Shown here: positions 1 to 9,011 of the stretch, piece by piece
Numbering within the stretch: position 1 is the stretch's first letter
Layout: each line of letters begins with the position of its first letter
Source: Desulfuromonadales bacterium
Lineage (GTDB): Bacteria > Desulfobacterota > Desulfuromonadia > Desulfuromonadales > BM103
DNA: 64,000 nt
NCBI GenBank assembly: GCA_014860225.1
Contig: JACZKE010000052.1
Coordinates: forward strand, 124,001-188,000
Direction of reading: 5' to 3'
Program-made: the position numbers and the translations under genes
The notes under the pieces: generated by a model
The model's input: the letters and a program-made list of their open reading frames with translations, nothing else
What the model was told of the DNA's origin: nothing
Database searches by the model: none

Positions 1-1
1 A

Positions 2-202
2 TTCTCCAACCGCAACGTTCCCAAGATGCTCAACCAGGTTCTTTCGGTTCTGGCGGATCGTGAAATCAACGTGATCGACATGATCAACAAGAGCCGCGAC
101 GAAATAGCCTATAACATTCTCGACATTGAAACCGAGCCGTCTGCCGAGCTTATTCAGGCTCTGGAAGAGATTGACGGGGTTATCAAGGTGCGGACTCTCT
201 AA
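2..202 (+). CDS. ACT-domain C-terminus of a 3-phosphoglycerate dehydrogenase-like protein (partial)
   Basis: Only the last 66 codons are in the window; the 5' end lies upstream. The translation begins FSNRNVPKMLNQVLSVLAD and ends GVIKVRTL, which is a typical ACT fold (NxPxML, then an INVIDMINKSR strand and a final IKVR strand). ACT domains of this kind close the short (about 390 aa) D-3-phosphoglycerate dehydrogenase form and sense serine. The position directly before serC supports a serine-biosynthesis role, but the catalytic part cannot be seen. A second, long-form serA lies at 2264, so the genome probably carries two isoforms. It could also be another ACT-containing dehydrogenase. Confidence 0.7.
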   Translation, partial: FSNRNVPKMLNQVLSVLADREINVIDMINKSRDEIAYNILDIETEPSAELIQALEEIDGVIKVRTL

Positions 203-216
203 AAAAGAGATTATGA

Positions 217-405
217 CCCAAAAAAGGTCGAGATTGCCACCAAGACACGAAGACACCAAGAAAACCAAAAGGGAAAGAGATTCTCGATTACCTTTAAGGA
301 GGCTTCTTCAGAAACGATTATCTTGCCCCTGGCTTTATGATTTCCTTCGAGTCTTGGTGCCTTTGTGGCTGGCCTTTTTTTGGACTGTGAACCCTATAAA
401 AAACC
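217..405. repeat. Intergenic palindromic repeat, copy A (CCACCAAG type)
   Basis: Left arm 236-260 (GCCACCAAGACACGAAGACA...) and right arm 353-377 (CTTGGTGCCTTTGTGGC...) are imperfect reverse complements. Outside them, 217-229 (CCCAAAAAAGGTC) and 369-381 (GGCCTTTTTTTGG) also pair. The element fills the gap between the dehydrogenase tail and serC. It belongs to the family seen again at 3894, 15243, 32329, 37612 and elsewhere. The small ORF across it is a by-product of the repeat. Confidence 0.75.
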
Positions 406-429
406 TAAGTAAGATGACAGGAGAACGAC

Positions 430-1521
430 ATGTCCCAGCAGGTCTATAATTTCGGTGCCGGTCCGGCGATGCTGCCGATCCCGGTGATGGAGCAGGTTCG
501 CGACGAATTCCTCGACTTTCAGGGAATGGGGATCTCCATCATTGAGATCAGCCATCGCGCCAAGCAGTTTGAAAAGGTTCTGGTTGATGCCCAGGACCGT
601 TTCCGCCAGTTGACCAACCTGCCGGACAACTACAAGATTCTCTTCGTTCACGGTGGTGCTCGCATGCAGTTTGCCGCTCTGCCGCTCAACCTGGCCGGGC
701 GCTCCGCCAGCAAGAAATGCCTCTATGTCGAAAGTGGCAACTTCGCCAAGCTCGCCCACAAGGATGCCAAGCCATTTGGTGACATCCGGGTCATTGCCAG
801 TAGCGCCGAGACCAGTTACGACCGCATTCCGAACCTGGATGCGTCGATGATTGACCAGGACGCTGCCTATCTGCACGTGACCGGCAATAACACCCTGTAC
901 GGTTCGCGCTGGCAGACTTTTCCGGAGACCGGTGAGGTGCCGCTGATAGTCGATCAGACTTCTGAAATGCTCTCGCGGGTACTCGACTACAGCAAGTTCG
1001 GCTGTGTTTATGCCGGGTTGCAGAAGAACCTCGGACCGGCTGGAACAGCCATCGTGGTGATCCGAGAAGACCTGCTCGAATACGCCTCGCCGCAGACTCC
1101 GACTCTGCTCAACTATAAGGTTTGCGCTGCCGACAACTCATTGACCAATACGGCGAATACCTTCGCCATCTATGTCACCGGTCTGGTTCTGGATTGGCTG
1201 CAGCAGCAGGGCGGGGTGGCCGCCATCGAGAAAATCAACGAGCAGAAGGCCAAGATCCTTTATGATCTGATCGACTCCAGCGATTACTATCGCGGGGTGA
1301 TCCTGCCTGAGTTCCGCGGCACTATGAACGTCAGCTTCAACCTGCCAAGTGAAGATCTTGAAGCAAAATTTCTCAAAGAAGCGGGGGCGTTCGGTCTCTA
1401 TGCACTCAAAGGCCACCGCAGCGTTGGTGGTATACGCGCTTCGATCTATAACGCCATGCCTTTGATCGGGGTCGAAGTGCTGGCCGGATTTATGAAGGAA
1501 TTCGAGAGTAATAACGGTTGA
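430..1521 (+). CDS. serC: Phosphoserine aminotransferase
   Basis: Class V, PLP-dependent aminotransferase that converts 3-phosphohydroxypyruvate and glutamate to phosphoserine, the second step of serine synthesis in the cytoplasm. The 363-aa length is normal for SerC. It starts MSQQVYNFGAGPAMLP, the family's N-terminal signature, and carries the PLP lysine at about residue 199 in AGLQKNLGPAG. HGGARMQF near residue 75 and the C-terminal KGHRSVGGIRASIYNAM motif are also SerC-like. An AGGAGA ribosome site precedes the ATG. Genes for the first step lie on both sides (partial gene at 2, serA at 2264). Confidence 0.96.
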   Translation: MSQQVYNFGAGPAMLPIPVMEQVRDEFLDFQGMGISIIEISHRAKQFEKVLVDAQDRFRQLTNLPDNYKILFVHGGARMQFAALPLNLAGRSASKKCLYVESGNFAKLAHKDAKPFGDIRVIASSAETSYDRIPNLDASMIDQDAAYLHVTGNNTLYGSRWQTFPETGEVPLIVDQTSEMLSRVLDYSKFGCVYAGLQKNLGPAGTAIVVIREDLLEYASPQTPTLLNYKVCAADNSLTNTANTFAIYVTGLVLDWLQQQGGVAAIEKINEQKAKILYDLIDSSDYYRGVILPEFRGTMNVSFNLPSEDLEAKFLKEAGAFGLYALKGHRSVGGIRASIYNAMPLIGVEVLAGFMKEFESNNG

Positions 1522-1555
1522 GTCGTTGAGCGTTTACTGAAGTCTAAACAAATGG

Positions 1556-1588
1556 GGGACACTTGTCGGCTGGAAAGTGTCCCTTTTC
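1556..1588 (+). terminator. Rho-independent terminator after serC
   Basis: GGGACACTT (1556-1564) pairs perfectly with AAGTGTCCC (1575-1583), followed by TTTTC. It lies 34 bases after the serC stop and just before the thioesterase start at 1609, so the thioesterase start at 1552 that would cover the hairpin is unlikely. Confidence 0.65.
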
Positions 1589-1608
1589 ATTTCAAAGGGA
1601 TAATTCAT

Positions 1609-2109
1609 ATGAAAGAAAAAGATAATTCGCTCAAGAAGCTCGATGGTGAGCCGGACTGGGAGGTCTTTGATGCTCCTGCGCTGGTCGGTGAGACCTTGCG
1701 CTTTGTCTCGGGGGACCAGACCGGCAACCGCTTTCGTATGAGCTATTTTCGCGAGCAGCAAAATAATCTGGTCGCACGTGTCTGGTTCGGTCCGGTCACT
1801 GAAGGTCCACCCGGCCATGCTCATGGCGGCAGTATTGCTGCAGTGCTTGATGAGGTCCTCGGTCTGGCAGCCTGGGCAGCAGGTCACTCGATTGTCGTCG
1901 GCAATCTCAATGTCAGTTTTCGCCAATTGTTGCCGCTGCAGACCGTGGTGCAAGTCAATACCCGTGTAATCTCTGTGCAGGGAAGAAAGATCATGGTGCA
2001 TGGAGAAATTTGCAGCCTCGAGGGAATTGTGCTTGCCACAGGGGAAGCCCTCTGTATCAAGATCACTGCAGAGAACCTCCAGGCAGAGTCGATGCGTTCC
2101 GAGGGTTGA
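1609..2109 (+). CDS. PaaI-family hotdog thioesterase
   Basis: A 166-aa single-domain hotdog protein. The segment GPPGHAHGGSIAAVLDEV is the 4HBT/PaaI core, with the HGG turn and the acidic residue on the central helix; NLNVSFRQLLPL is the following strand. Such enzymes hydrolyse acyl- or aryl-CoA thioesters in the cytosol; the substrate cannot be told from sequence. The ATG at 1609 (MKEKDNSLK) is preferred over 1552 because the upstream region holds a terminator hairpin and AAAGGG precedes 1609. The gene sits between serC and serA, which may be accidental. Confidence 0.82.
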   Translation: MKEKDNSLKKLDGEPDWEVFDAPALVGETLRFVSGDQTGNRFRMSYFREQQNNLVARVWFGPVTEGPPGHAHGGSIAAVLDEVLGLAAWAAGHSIVVGNLNVSFRQLLPLQTVVQVNTRVISVQGRKIMVHGEICSLEGIVLATGEALCIKITAENLQAESMRSEG

Positions 2110-2263
2110 CGCAATGGTGCAACGCTGCGGAGCAAGACTTAAAAATTGTCCAAAAGCAGGTTGCGCCTGCCACCAAGCACCAAGAAGTGCATTTCAGGGA
2201 CAAAGAGTGATTTTTTCGAAGCTTTTTATTTGAAAACCATATTCTCAAGAAGGATTGACAGAG

Positions 2264-3853
2264 ATGAAAGTCATCGTTACGGACGAAATTTCGGAAAAGG
2301 GCCTTGAGCTGCTGGAAAAAGACCCACGTGTCCAGCTGGATGTGCGTCTTGGACTGGAAAAGGCTGTGCTGTATCAGCTGATCGGCGACTATGATGCCAT
2401 AATCACCCGTTCCGGGACACAGGTCGATGCAGAGCTCCTGAGTCATGCAAAGAATCTGAAAATGATTGCCCGGGCCGGGGTCGGCATCGACAACGTCGAT
2501 GTACCGGCAGCCAGCGAGCGGGGCATCATTGTCGTCAACGCGCCGTTTGGCAACACCAACTCGGCCGCCGAGCATACCATGGCGATTCTGCTCGCCATGT
2601 GCCGTAACGTTGCGGACGCCAACGCCAGCCTGAAGGCCGGCCAGTGGCGACGGGCTCCATTCACGGGTTACGAGCTCAAGCACAAAACCATGGGGATTAT
2701 CGGTCTTGGCAAGGTTGGTGGTCGCGTGGCGCTGCGTTCAAGGGCATTCGAGATGGATGTAGTCGTTTATGATCCATATATCAGTGAAAAAAGGGCAACA
2801 GACTTCGGCACACACCTGGTCTCCCTTGAAGAGCTGGTCAAAACGGCTGACGTCATCTCCGTGCATACGCCGCTGAATGACGAGACGCATGATCTGATTA
2901 CGGCCGAGCATTTTGCCGTGATGAAAGACGGTGTGTTGATTGTCAACTGTGCCCGGGGCGGTATTATCAACGAAGCGGCTATGCTGGATGCCCTGCAAAG
3001 CGGAAAAGCAGGGGGTGCTGCCTTCGACGTCTGGAGCGAGGAGCCGCCTAACAGCGAAACTCTCAAACAATTGATCGCCCACCCGCACATGGTGGTTACT
3101 CCACACCTCGGTGCTAATACCTTTGAGGCGCAGACCAATGTGGCGGTTGATGTCAGTCGGGAGATCCTCAACCTGCTGGATGGCAAACCGGTGGAAAATG
3201 CTGTGAATATTGCCCGCTTCGACCCGGATCTCATGACCCAGATGCGCCCGTTTATGAAATTGGCTGCTATTCTGGGGGATTTTATTTCCCAGCTGGCGCC
3301 GGAGAATCCGGGCAAGGTTTCATTCCACTACACCGGCAAGCTGGCAGCGCATGACTGCATGCCGATTACGGTGACCGGACTGGCGGCACTGCTCAATCGC
3401 TGCAGCGATCAGGAAGTCAATATGGTCAACGCCAACCTGGTGGCTGAGCGTCGTGGTCTGATCGTTGAACAGAGTCGCTCAACGGAGTCGGAATTCTTCT
3501 CCAACCTGATCACGCTGACCCTCGAGACGCCTCAAGGCAAGCGAACGATTGCCGGCACCCTGTTCGAAGAGACTCCGAAGATAGTCAAGATGCGTGATTT
3601 TGATACCGATTTCACTCCCGAGGAGCATATGCTGGTGCTGACTTATGAAGACCGGCGTGGCGTTATCGGCAAGATCGGCACCATCCTTGGCGAGGCCGAG
3701 GTCAATATAGGCGCCATGAACCTTGGACGTAGAGGCAGAGGAGGTGAGGCCATGGTTGTTTTGTCCGTTGACTCTCCGGTTGATGAGGCAACTCTGGCCA
3801 GGTTGAGCGAGGCTGTAGGCGCCCGTTTTGTCAAGGCGGTGCATTTGTTTTAG
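2264..3853 (+). CDS. serA: D-3-phosphoglycerate dehydrogenase, long form
   Basis: NAD-dependent oxidation of 3-phosphoglycerate, the first step of serine synthesis. At 529 aa it is the long bacterial type: substrate domain, Rossmann domain with GLGKVG at residues 147-152, the catalytic-His segment TPHLGANTFEAQ near residue 280, then an intervening domain and a C-terminal ACT domain (EEHMLVLTYEDRRGVIGKIG onward). The ATG at 2264 is chosen because AGAAGGA lies 10 bases upstream; a TTG at 2255 is in frame but overlaps that site. A separate ACT-ending dehydrogenase lies before serC, so the two may differ in feedback control. Confidence 0.95.
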   Translation: MKVIVTDEISEKGLELLEKDPRVQLDVRLGLEKAVLYQLIGDYDAIITRSGTQVDAELLSHAKNLKMIARAGVGIDNVDVPAASERGIIVVNAPFGNTNSAAEHTMAILLAMCRNVADANASLKAGQWRRAPFTGYELKHKTMGIIGLGKVGGRVALRSRAFEMDVVVYDPYISEKRATDFGTHLVSLEELVKTADVISVHTPLNDETHDLITAEHFAVMKDGVLIVNCARGGIINEAAMLDALQSGKAGGAAFDVWSEEPPNSETLKQLIAHPHMVVTPHLGANTFEAQTNVAVDVSREILNLLDGKPVENAVNIARFDPDLMTQMRPFMKLAAILGDFISQLAPENPGKVSFHYTGKLAAHDCMPITVTGLAALLNRCSDQEVNMVNANLVAERRGLIVEQSRSTESEFFSNLITLTLETPQGKRTIAGTLFEETPKIVKMRDFDTDFTPEEHMLVLTYEDRRGVIGKIGTILGEAEVNIGAMNLGRRGRGGEAMVVLSVDSPVDEATLARLSEAVGARFVKAVHLF

Positions 3854-3893
3854 GAACGTAAAGGGTAAGGCGTTGTAAGAAGTCAAAAGTAAA

Positions 3894-4054
3894 CGGTTCT
3901 ATAACCCAAAAGAAGGTTTAACGCGGAGACGCAGAGTACGCAGAGTAAAAAAACATTTCGAGGGCAAAATGACGGACACCTTGGTCATTCTTCTCAGCGT
4001 CTCCGTGTCTCTGCGTTAATTTTTGGACTGACCTTTGTTTGGGTTATAGGTCCG
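3894..4054. repeat. 161-bp palindromic element with terminal inverted repeats, copy B
   Basis: This is the clearest full copy of the intergenic family. The left end CGGTTCTATAACCCAAA and the right end (reverse complement CGGACCTATAACCCAAA) form a terminal inverted repeat of about 25 bp. Inner arms AACGCGGAGACGCAGAG and the reverse complement of CTCCGTGTCTCTGCGTTAA form a second stem. The central sequence (GACACCTTGGTCATTCTTCTC) is nearly identical in copies H (21947) and L (37612). It lies between convergent serA and mqnD. Confidence 0.85.
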
Positions 4055-4096
4055 AAAGTAAAAAGTAAAAAGTAAAAGGGATGATTTTGATGCGTC

Positions 4097-4933
4097 TCAG
4101 GTAAGGAACAGCGGTTCGCTGCTTTTCGGAATCAAGCCGCGTGCCTCGGCGCGGGACAGGAGCGTTTCCACGGCAGCCTTGCCCTCTTCGCCAAGATCAA
4201 GCGAGAAGTCGTTGACGTAGAGCTGGATGTGCGCATCGATCACCGTGTCGTCAAGCTCCTGGGCGTGGTCTTTGATGTAAGCCCGGGGCTCCCCGGGATG
4301 CTGGCGCGCGTATTCAAGGCTGGCTCGAATGGCCAGGTCTACGTCCTGAGTCGTTTTGCTGCCAAGGTCCCGTCGGGCCAGGATCCCGCCGAGCGGAATT
4401 GGCAAACCACTGTCCTCCTCCCACCATGCCCCCAGATCAAGAACTTCATGGAAGCCCGCTTGCTGATATGTGAAACGCGATTCGTGGATGATGACTCCCG
4501 CTTCGGCATCGCCGCGTTTCACGGCCGGTATAATCTGGTCGAACGGAATTATAAGCAGATTCTCATAACCCGGCCCATAGAGTTGCAGTAGCAGATTGGC
4601 AGTGGTCAGTCTGCCAGGAACCGCGATGCGCTTGCCCCGCAAGCTTTTCATGTCGGTCGCTGACGGAGCAATCAGCAGCGGTCCGCAACCGCGACCGAGC
4701 GCGCTGCCACTGTGCAACAGCACATAGCGATCGCGCAGGTGGCCGAAAGCGTGATAGGAAATTTTCGTCAGATCGAGTTGTCTGTCTAGTGCCAGTTGAT
4801 TGAGAGTTTCCACATCTTCCAGGCGTTCTTCAATAGTGTGACCCGGAACCATGACTTTGTTATGCGTAAGCGCGTAAAAAATATAGGTGTCATTCGGGCA
4901 GGGCGAGTAGCCCAGGCTTAAACTCTTTGTCAT
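4097..4933 (-). CDS. mqnD: 1,4-dihydroxy-6-naphthoate synthase (menaquinone, futalosine pathway)
   Basis: MqnD converts cyclic dehypoxanthinyl futalosine to 1,4-dihydroxy-6-naphthoate in the alternative menaquinone pathway. The 278-aa protein starts MTKSLSLGYSPCPNDTYIFYAL, the family signature, and has the periplasmic-binding-protein-like fold with LTKISYHAFG and GVIIHESRFTY segments. The ATG at 4933 overlaps the stop of mqnB as ATGA, which fixes the start and implies translational coupling; the longer frame to 4951 would run inside mqnB. mqnB and mqnD form a two-gene operon. Confidence 0.93.
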   Translation of the reverse strand: MTKSLSLGYSPCPNDTYIFYALTHNKVMVPGHTIEERLEDVETLNQLALDRQLDLTKISYHAFGHLRDRYVLLHSGSALGRGCGPLLIAPSATDMKSLRGKRIAVPGRLTTANLLLQLYGPGYENLLIIPFDQIIPAVKRGDAEAGVIIHESRFTYQQAGFHEVLDLGAWWEEDSGLPIPLGGILARRDLGSKTTQDVDLAIRASLEYARQHPGEPRAYIKDHAQELDDTVIDAHIQLYVNDFSLDLGEEGKAAVETLLSRAEARGLIPKSSEPLFLT

Positions 4934-5667
4934 TGTGTTTGACCGGGCCATGCCTGCAGCAGGGTCATGATGGCATGTTGTGATGCAATCATGCCGAGCG
5001 GCAGATTCCAGCGACTGGTGTCACGGTCTTCAACAAAGTTGGAGATTCCACGCACTTCGAGCAAGGGAACAGCCAGCTGCTGGCAGGCAAGAGCAACCGC
5101 TGCTCCTTCCATGTTTTCGCATATGCCGCCCGTGCGCTTCTCAATTTCGGTTGCTTTTACCGTCGTTCCTGTACATGTGGAGACAGTTACAAAAGGACCG
5201 CGGCATAGTGCCGTACCAGTCCTTTCTGTATGGCTCGCCAGATGAGGATGTGCCCAGTTGAGAAGTTTCTGGTCGACTGGCCAGGTATTGTACAACACTT
5301 CGGAGGTCTGGCGCATGGGGAGTCCCATCTCGGCAAGGTCAGCGAAGCCTTTGACCGCAGCAACGCCCTCATCACCGAAAATCTCTGCGTCAGCAAGTGC
5401 CAGGTCGCCGACAGCCAAGCCGGAACCCGGATAGGCACCTCCACAACCGAACAGCCAGAGTGCTTGGGGGCGAGAGTCGCTCAGCAGGGTGATCGCGGCT
5501 GCAGCTGCGGCTGCTTTGCCGATACCGCTGTGAGCCAGGCAGATGTCATGATTGGCGAATTTACCGACCATCAGTGTGATGCCATTGACGGACTTCTCCG
5601 CAAAATTCTGAAGAGATTGCCTGATCAGGTGGGTTTCTTCGGGGACAGCGGTGAGTAGGGCAATCAT
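4930..5667 (-). CDS. mqnB: Futalosine hydrolase
   Basis: Nucleoside-phosphorylase-fold enzyme that removes hypoxanthine from futalosine, one step in the alternative menaquinone pathway. It has MIALLTAVPEE at the start, HSGIGKAAAAA for the phosphorylase-fold binding loop, and CENMEGAAVALAC, the typical NMEG motif. The start is set at 5667 (245 aa). A frame open to 5718 would add 17 residues coded entirely by a GGTAAAA tandem repeat, which is not plausible protein. Its stop overlaps the mqnD start (ATGA at 4933-4930). Confidence 0.92.
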   Translation of the reverse strand: MIALLTAVPEETHLIRQSLQNFAEKSVNGITLMVGKFANHDICLAHSGIGKAAAAAAAITLLSDSRPQALWLFGCGGAYPGSGLAVGDLALADAEIFGDEGVAAVKGFADLAEMGLPMRQTSEVLYNTWPVDQKLLNWAHPHLASHTERTGTALCRGPFVTVSTCTGTTVKATEIEKRTGGICENMEGAAVALACQQLAVPLLEVRGISNFVEDRDTSRWNLPLGMIASQHAIMTLLQAWPGQTQ

Positions 5668-5671
5668 GGCT

Positions 5672-5707
5672 TGGTAAAAGGTAAAAGGTAAAAGGTAAAA
5701 GGTAAAA
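5672..5707. repeat. Short tandem repeat GGTAAAA, about five units
   Basis: Five GGTAAAA units lie in the leader of mqnB. They extend the open frame upstream and could mislead start calling. Similar AAAAGTAAAA tracts occur at 4055-4079 after mqnD and at 3883-3892. Confidence 0.8.
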
Positions 5708-5723
5708 AAACGATTCAACGATG

Positions 5724-6800
5724 TTAAGGTTTGTACCAGCCGTCGCGGATCAGGTCGCGGCGGAGTTCATGGCCTGCATTGCGAATCACACCACTATACC
5801 AGAAGTGTTCATCCGTAGAGATGACGCCCGGATTGTCCAACCGCTTGCGGTTGACGACCAAGTTTTGCCGGAAGGTCTCGTCAGGCTCCTTGAGAACCTC
5901 CAGAATGCGACTTTTGAGCGGATCTTCACAGGCAGCAATGACATGCTGCAGCATGTCCCGCAATTGCAGGCCCATGCGATACTCCCATAGATCGCCATCG
6001 AAGCCACTGCAGCACTCCTGCACAAAATCGTTCCAGTCGAGGAGCAAAGCGCCAAAATCATCTTCAGCAAATTCTTCATAGTTCGGGTGTTGGCAAAGGA
6101 TCTCTTCGATCAGCATCTGCTCCTTGCGAGAGAAGAAAAAGGACAGGCTCTCTTCAACCGGGTACATGCCGAGATTGTCAACTATCTCTCGACAAAAGTA
6201 AGCGTAATCCAGGTCACGGTCGCTGAAGCCTTGCAGACAATCCGGCAGGCTTTCACGTTCCAGGCAGAGCAGCGACAGGTGGTCGTGGCCAAGTTCCGTA
6301 TGCAGCTTCAGCTCCTGGTGATGAGGTATTCCGGCTTTAGCCAGCTGGTTGGTAACCCGCAGATGGTTGTCGGTGAAAAAAGTCAGGACTTTTTCTTCCG
6401 AGTAGAACATCTCCTGGCTGGAACGATTGTTCGCCAAGCCAAAACCGACAAAGCCGTCGTGCATCATGCGATCCCAGTAAGGTTCGATAGCGGCTAGGAT
6501 TTCCGGGATCGGCATATAGGGAGAATAATGGATGGTCGGGGCTGGCGGCTCCTGATCACTTGCGTTCGGTTCCGAGGTGTAGAACTCAAGGATAAAGAAC
6601 GCTTCCTCCGGTATGCTTAAGGCGAAGGCATTAAACGCTGCATGTACGCGCGAGGCATCGGCTAGGACTGAAAAGTGATAGGTGTCACAGGAGTTCTCCA
6701 GCAGGCAGAAGCTGTAGCCTTCCTGCAGATTCCGTGCGCGACGCCTGGCCTGTGGCCAGAACTGCAGGCCTACCGGGAAATTTGAAAAAATGTTGGACAA
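5724..6800 (-). CDS. Conserved hypothetical protein, 358 aa
   Basis: I do not recognise a named family. The protein is soluble, acidic and without a signal peptide or membrane segment. It contains many aromatic residues (EAFFILEFYTSE, PYWDRMMHDGFVGFG, LDYAYFCREIVDNLG) and a region DDFGALLLDWNDFVQECC. The start is a TTG at 6800 with GAGGT six bases upstream; the next internal Met is far inside. It lies upstream of, and on the same strand as, mqnB, separated by the GGTAAAA repeat. No function is proposed. Confidence 0.6.
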   Translation of the reverse strand: MSNIFSNFPVGLQFWPQARRRARNLQEGYSFCLLENSCDTYHFSVLADASRVHAAFNAFALSIPEEAFFILEFYTSEPNASDQEPPAPTIHYSPYMPIPEILAAIEPYWDRMMHDGFVGFGLANNRSSQEMFYSEEKVLTFFTDNHLRVTNQLAKAGIPHHQELKLHTELGHDHLSLLCLERESLPDCLQGFSDRDLDYAYFCREIVDNLGMYPVEESLSFFFSRKEQMLIEEILCQHPNYEEFAEDDFGALLLDWNDFVQECCSGFDGDLWEYRMGLQLRDMLQHVIAACEDPLKSRILEVLKEPDETFRQNLVVNRKRLDNPGVISTDEHFWYSGVIRNAGHELRRDLIRDGWYKP

Positions 6801-7004
6801 AGACGACCTCTTTTCAGGATTGTCTGCTTATGATGCGGCAATCTTCTTTCTGAAGTCAACTGTAAGCTGAATTATGGATTTCTACCAAGGTTAATCACCG
6901 GCATTTGCAAGCTTCGGGTCTTGCCTGTTCTGCACAGGAAAATGCCATCGAAAAATGCCATGAGATGGCGTTATGAAGAGCACTCATGCCTGCCTAAACG
7001 GGTA

Positions 7005-7092
7005 TTTAATATCAGTAAACAGGTTTTATCTAAAATGAATTTATGATTGACATGCAGAAGCACTTGGGCTATATCCATGCGATAGATAAAAC
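7005..7092 (+). promoter_or_regulatory. Promoter and conserved operator region of the acyl-CoA carboxylase operon
   Basis: TTGACA (7047-7052), a 17-base spacer and TATATC (7070-7075) form a good sigma-70 promoter. Upstream, 7005-7030 aligns without gaps to 12102-12127 before the XRE regulator: TTTAATAT, then TAAAC, then TTTTATC in the same register. GTTTTATC (7023-7030) and GATAAAAC (7085-7092) are inverted copies that bracket the promoter, so a repressor or activator site is likely. The rest of 6801-7230 shows no gene. Confidence 0.65.
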
Positions 7093-7230
7093 CCCATTCT
7101 ACTGTAGAGGCTTGCGAAATATTTTCACTTCTGTTTGTGCTCAAGTGTTGAAGGACACTTAACTTCAGATCTCGACCCGTAGAGTTAATAATCTGCTAGT
7201 TGAAACTCCAGCCTATAGAGGAATTCAAAG

Positions 7231-8955
7231 ATGAGCAAAAAAGCGATTAAACCGTCACTGAAGAATCCATTTGATCCACCTGAAAAAGTTGAGTTTACAA
7301 TCCCTGGTGAGGTCGCCGGCGTACGTGGCGCTTACGAAGAGGTGATGCAGGAAGGTTACGACCTGATCCAGCGTCCGATCAAGTCCGTAGCTGTCGGGCA
7401 GATTGAAAAGCAGCATTTCAAGAAGCGCATGACTGTCTGGGAACGGCTCAAGGTTCTGACCCAGGAAGAGCCTAACGTATTATTCCAGAACTGGGGCAAG
7501 AATCTCGACGGTGCCTCACTTGTCACCGGGATCCTCAACATCAATGGGCGTGATGTTGGCGTCTATGGTCATGATTTCACGGTGCGTGCGGGTTCCGTCG
7601 ATGCAACCAACGGCAGTAAGCTGGCTCGTATGTTCAGGATGTGTGGCGAGAAGGGCCTACCGCTGATCGGCATGAACGACTCGGCTGGCGCCTTTGTCCC
7701 GGCGGGGGTCGGCGGCCTTGACGGCTACGCTGAAGCCTTTACTGCCCTGCGTAAGATCAGCGGCGTAGTGCCGACCGTTATGTGTATGTTCGGTTTCAAT
7801 GCCGGCGGCGGTTCGTACCTGCCCCGTCAGGGCAGCTTCGTCATTCAACCCAACGACACCTTCTTCGGTCTGACCGGCCCGGGTGTCGTCAAATCCGTGC
7901 TCGGTGAGGATATTACGCCCGAAGAGCTCGGTGGTCCCAAGGTCCATGGAGCTTCTGGCGTTTCCGATCTGACTGTGGCAGATGAGACCGCCGCACTGCG
8001 CACCGCCATGCGCTTGATCAGCTATGTCCCCGACAACAACTTCAGCATGGCCCCCTTTCAGGAAACCAGCGATCCGCTCGATCGTAAAACCTGGGAGATC
8101 AACACCCTGCTCAAGAAGGCTTTCAATTCGCCGACCGGTTTCAATACTCCGTTTGATGTCTCGATCATCATCCAGCAGATCTGCGATCACGGCGACTACT
8201 TCGAACTCCAGCCAGATCGGGCTCGGGAGGCGATTACCGCCTTCGGTCGTCTCGGCGGCAACGTGGTTGGCTTCGTCGCCAACAACAGCGCGGTTTCTTC
8301 CGGCCAGATTGACTGTGACTCAGCGGTCAAGATTGCCCGTTTCGTACGTTTCTGCAACATCTACAACATCCCGCTGATCTTCATGGAAGACACCACCGGG
8401 TTCCTGCCCGGACGAGAGCAGGAAGCTCGCGGTATTGTCCAGGCGGGTCGTTCCATGCTCGATTCGATCGTCGATGTCCGCACACCTCGCATTCTGTTGA
8501 TTCTGCGCAATGCCTATGGTGGCGCTTATGCGTCTTACAACAACTACCCGACCGGCGCCGACCTGGTTCTGGCCCTGCCGACTACCCGTCTGGCGGTTAT
8601 GGGTCCGGCCGGCAAGGAGTTTGTCTACAAGGACGAACTGCGCAAGATCCGCGGCGCCATTAAACAGATGGTGACTGAGGGCACACAGACACGCATACAC
8701 GCCGGCGTGGACGGCGCAGAGGCGAAAAAAGATGCCGAAGCCGAAACAGCCGAATGGCTCAAAGCACAGGAGGCAGCCCTCAACCTGCGCTACGAAAAAG
8801 AACTGATGAACCCGAAAGAGGGCCTTGCCCTTGGTTCCATCTCCTCACTGGTTATGCCGACTGATCTGCGTAAGGTTCTCGGTGAGAATATGAACTTCCT
8901 GCTGCGCCACTATCAGCCGTCATCCTGGCAGGATGTTCAGCGTGAGTTCCATTAA
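7231..8955 (+). CDS. Acyl-CoA (propionyl/methylmalonyl-CoA) carboxylase, carboxyltransferase subunit
   Basis: Biotin-dependent carboxyltransferase of 574 aa with both crotonase-like halves. [21 protein letters not shown] and [14 protein letters not shown] form the N-terminal acyl-CoA site; [19 protein letters not shown] and [14 protein letters not shown] form the carboxybiotin side. It pairs with the biotin carboxylase-BCCP chain starting 56 bases downstream at 9012. With methylmalonyl-CoA mutase, MeaB and epimerase nearby, propionyl-CoA / methylmalonyl-CoA is the likely substrate, but acetyl-CoA cannot be excluded. Expression is probably controlled through the operator at 7005-7092. Confidence 0.88.
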   Translation: MSKKAIKPSLKNPFDPPEKVEFTIPGEVAGVRGAYEEVMQEGYDLIQRPIKSVAVGQIEKQHFKKRMTVWERLKVLTQEEPNVLFQNWGKNLDGASLVTGILNINGRDVGVYGHDFTVRAGSVDATNGSKLARMFRMCGEKGLPLIGMNDSAGAFVPAGVGGLDGYAEAFTALRKISGVVPTVMCMFGFNAGGGSYLPRQGSFVIQPNDTFFGLTGPGVVKSVLGEDITPEELGGPKVHGASGVSDLTVADETAALRTAMRLISYVPDNNFSMAPFQETSDPLDRKTWEINTLLKKAFNSPTGFNTPFDVSIIIQQICDHGDYFELQPDRAREAITAFGRLGGNVVGFVANNSAVSSGQIDCDSAVKIARFVRFCNIYNIPLIFMEDTTGFLPGREQEARGIVQAGRSMLDSIVDVRTPRILLILRNAYGGAYASYNNYPTGADLVLALPTTRLAVMGPAGKEFVYKDELRKIRGAIKQMVTEGTQTRIHAGVDGAEAKKDAEAETAEWLKAQEAALNLRYEKELMNPKEGLALGSISSLVMPTDLRKVLGENMNFLLRHYQPSSWQDVQREFH

Positions 8956-9011
8956 TTACCGGGAATTTTATTGATATAAGCGAATCAAGGTTTCGATTTG
9001 GAGATATAGCA

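Noticed and set aside
126-449. 107-aa frame in the gap before serC
   Set aside because: Runs through palindromic repeat A; the residues come from the repeat arms.
394-876. 160-aa minus-strand frame opposite serC
   Set aside because: It is the antisense shadow of serC, without a ribosome site or recognisable domain.
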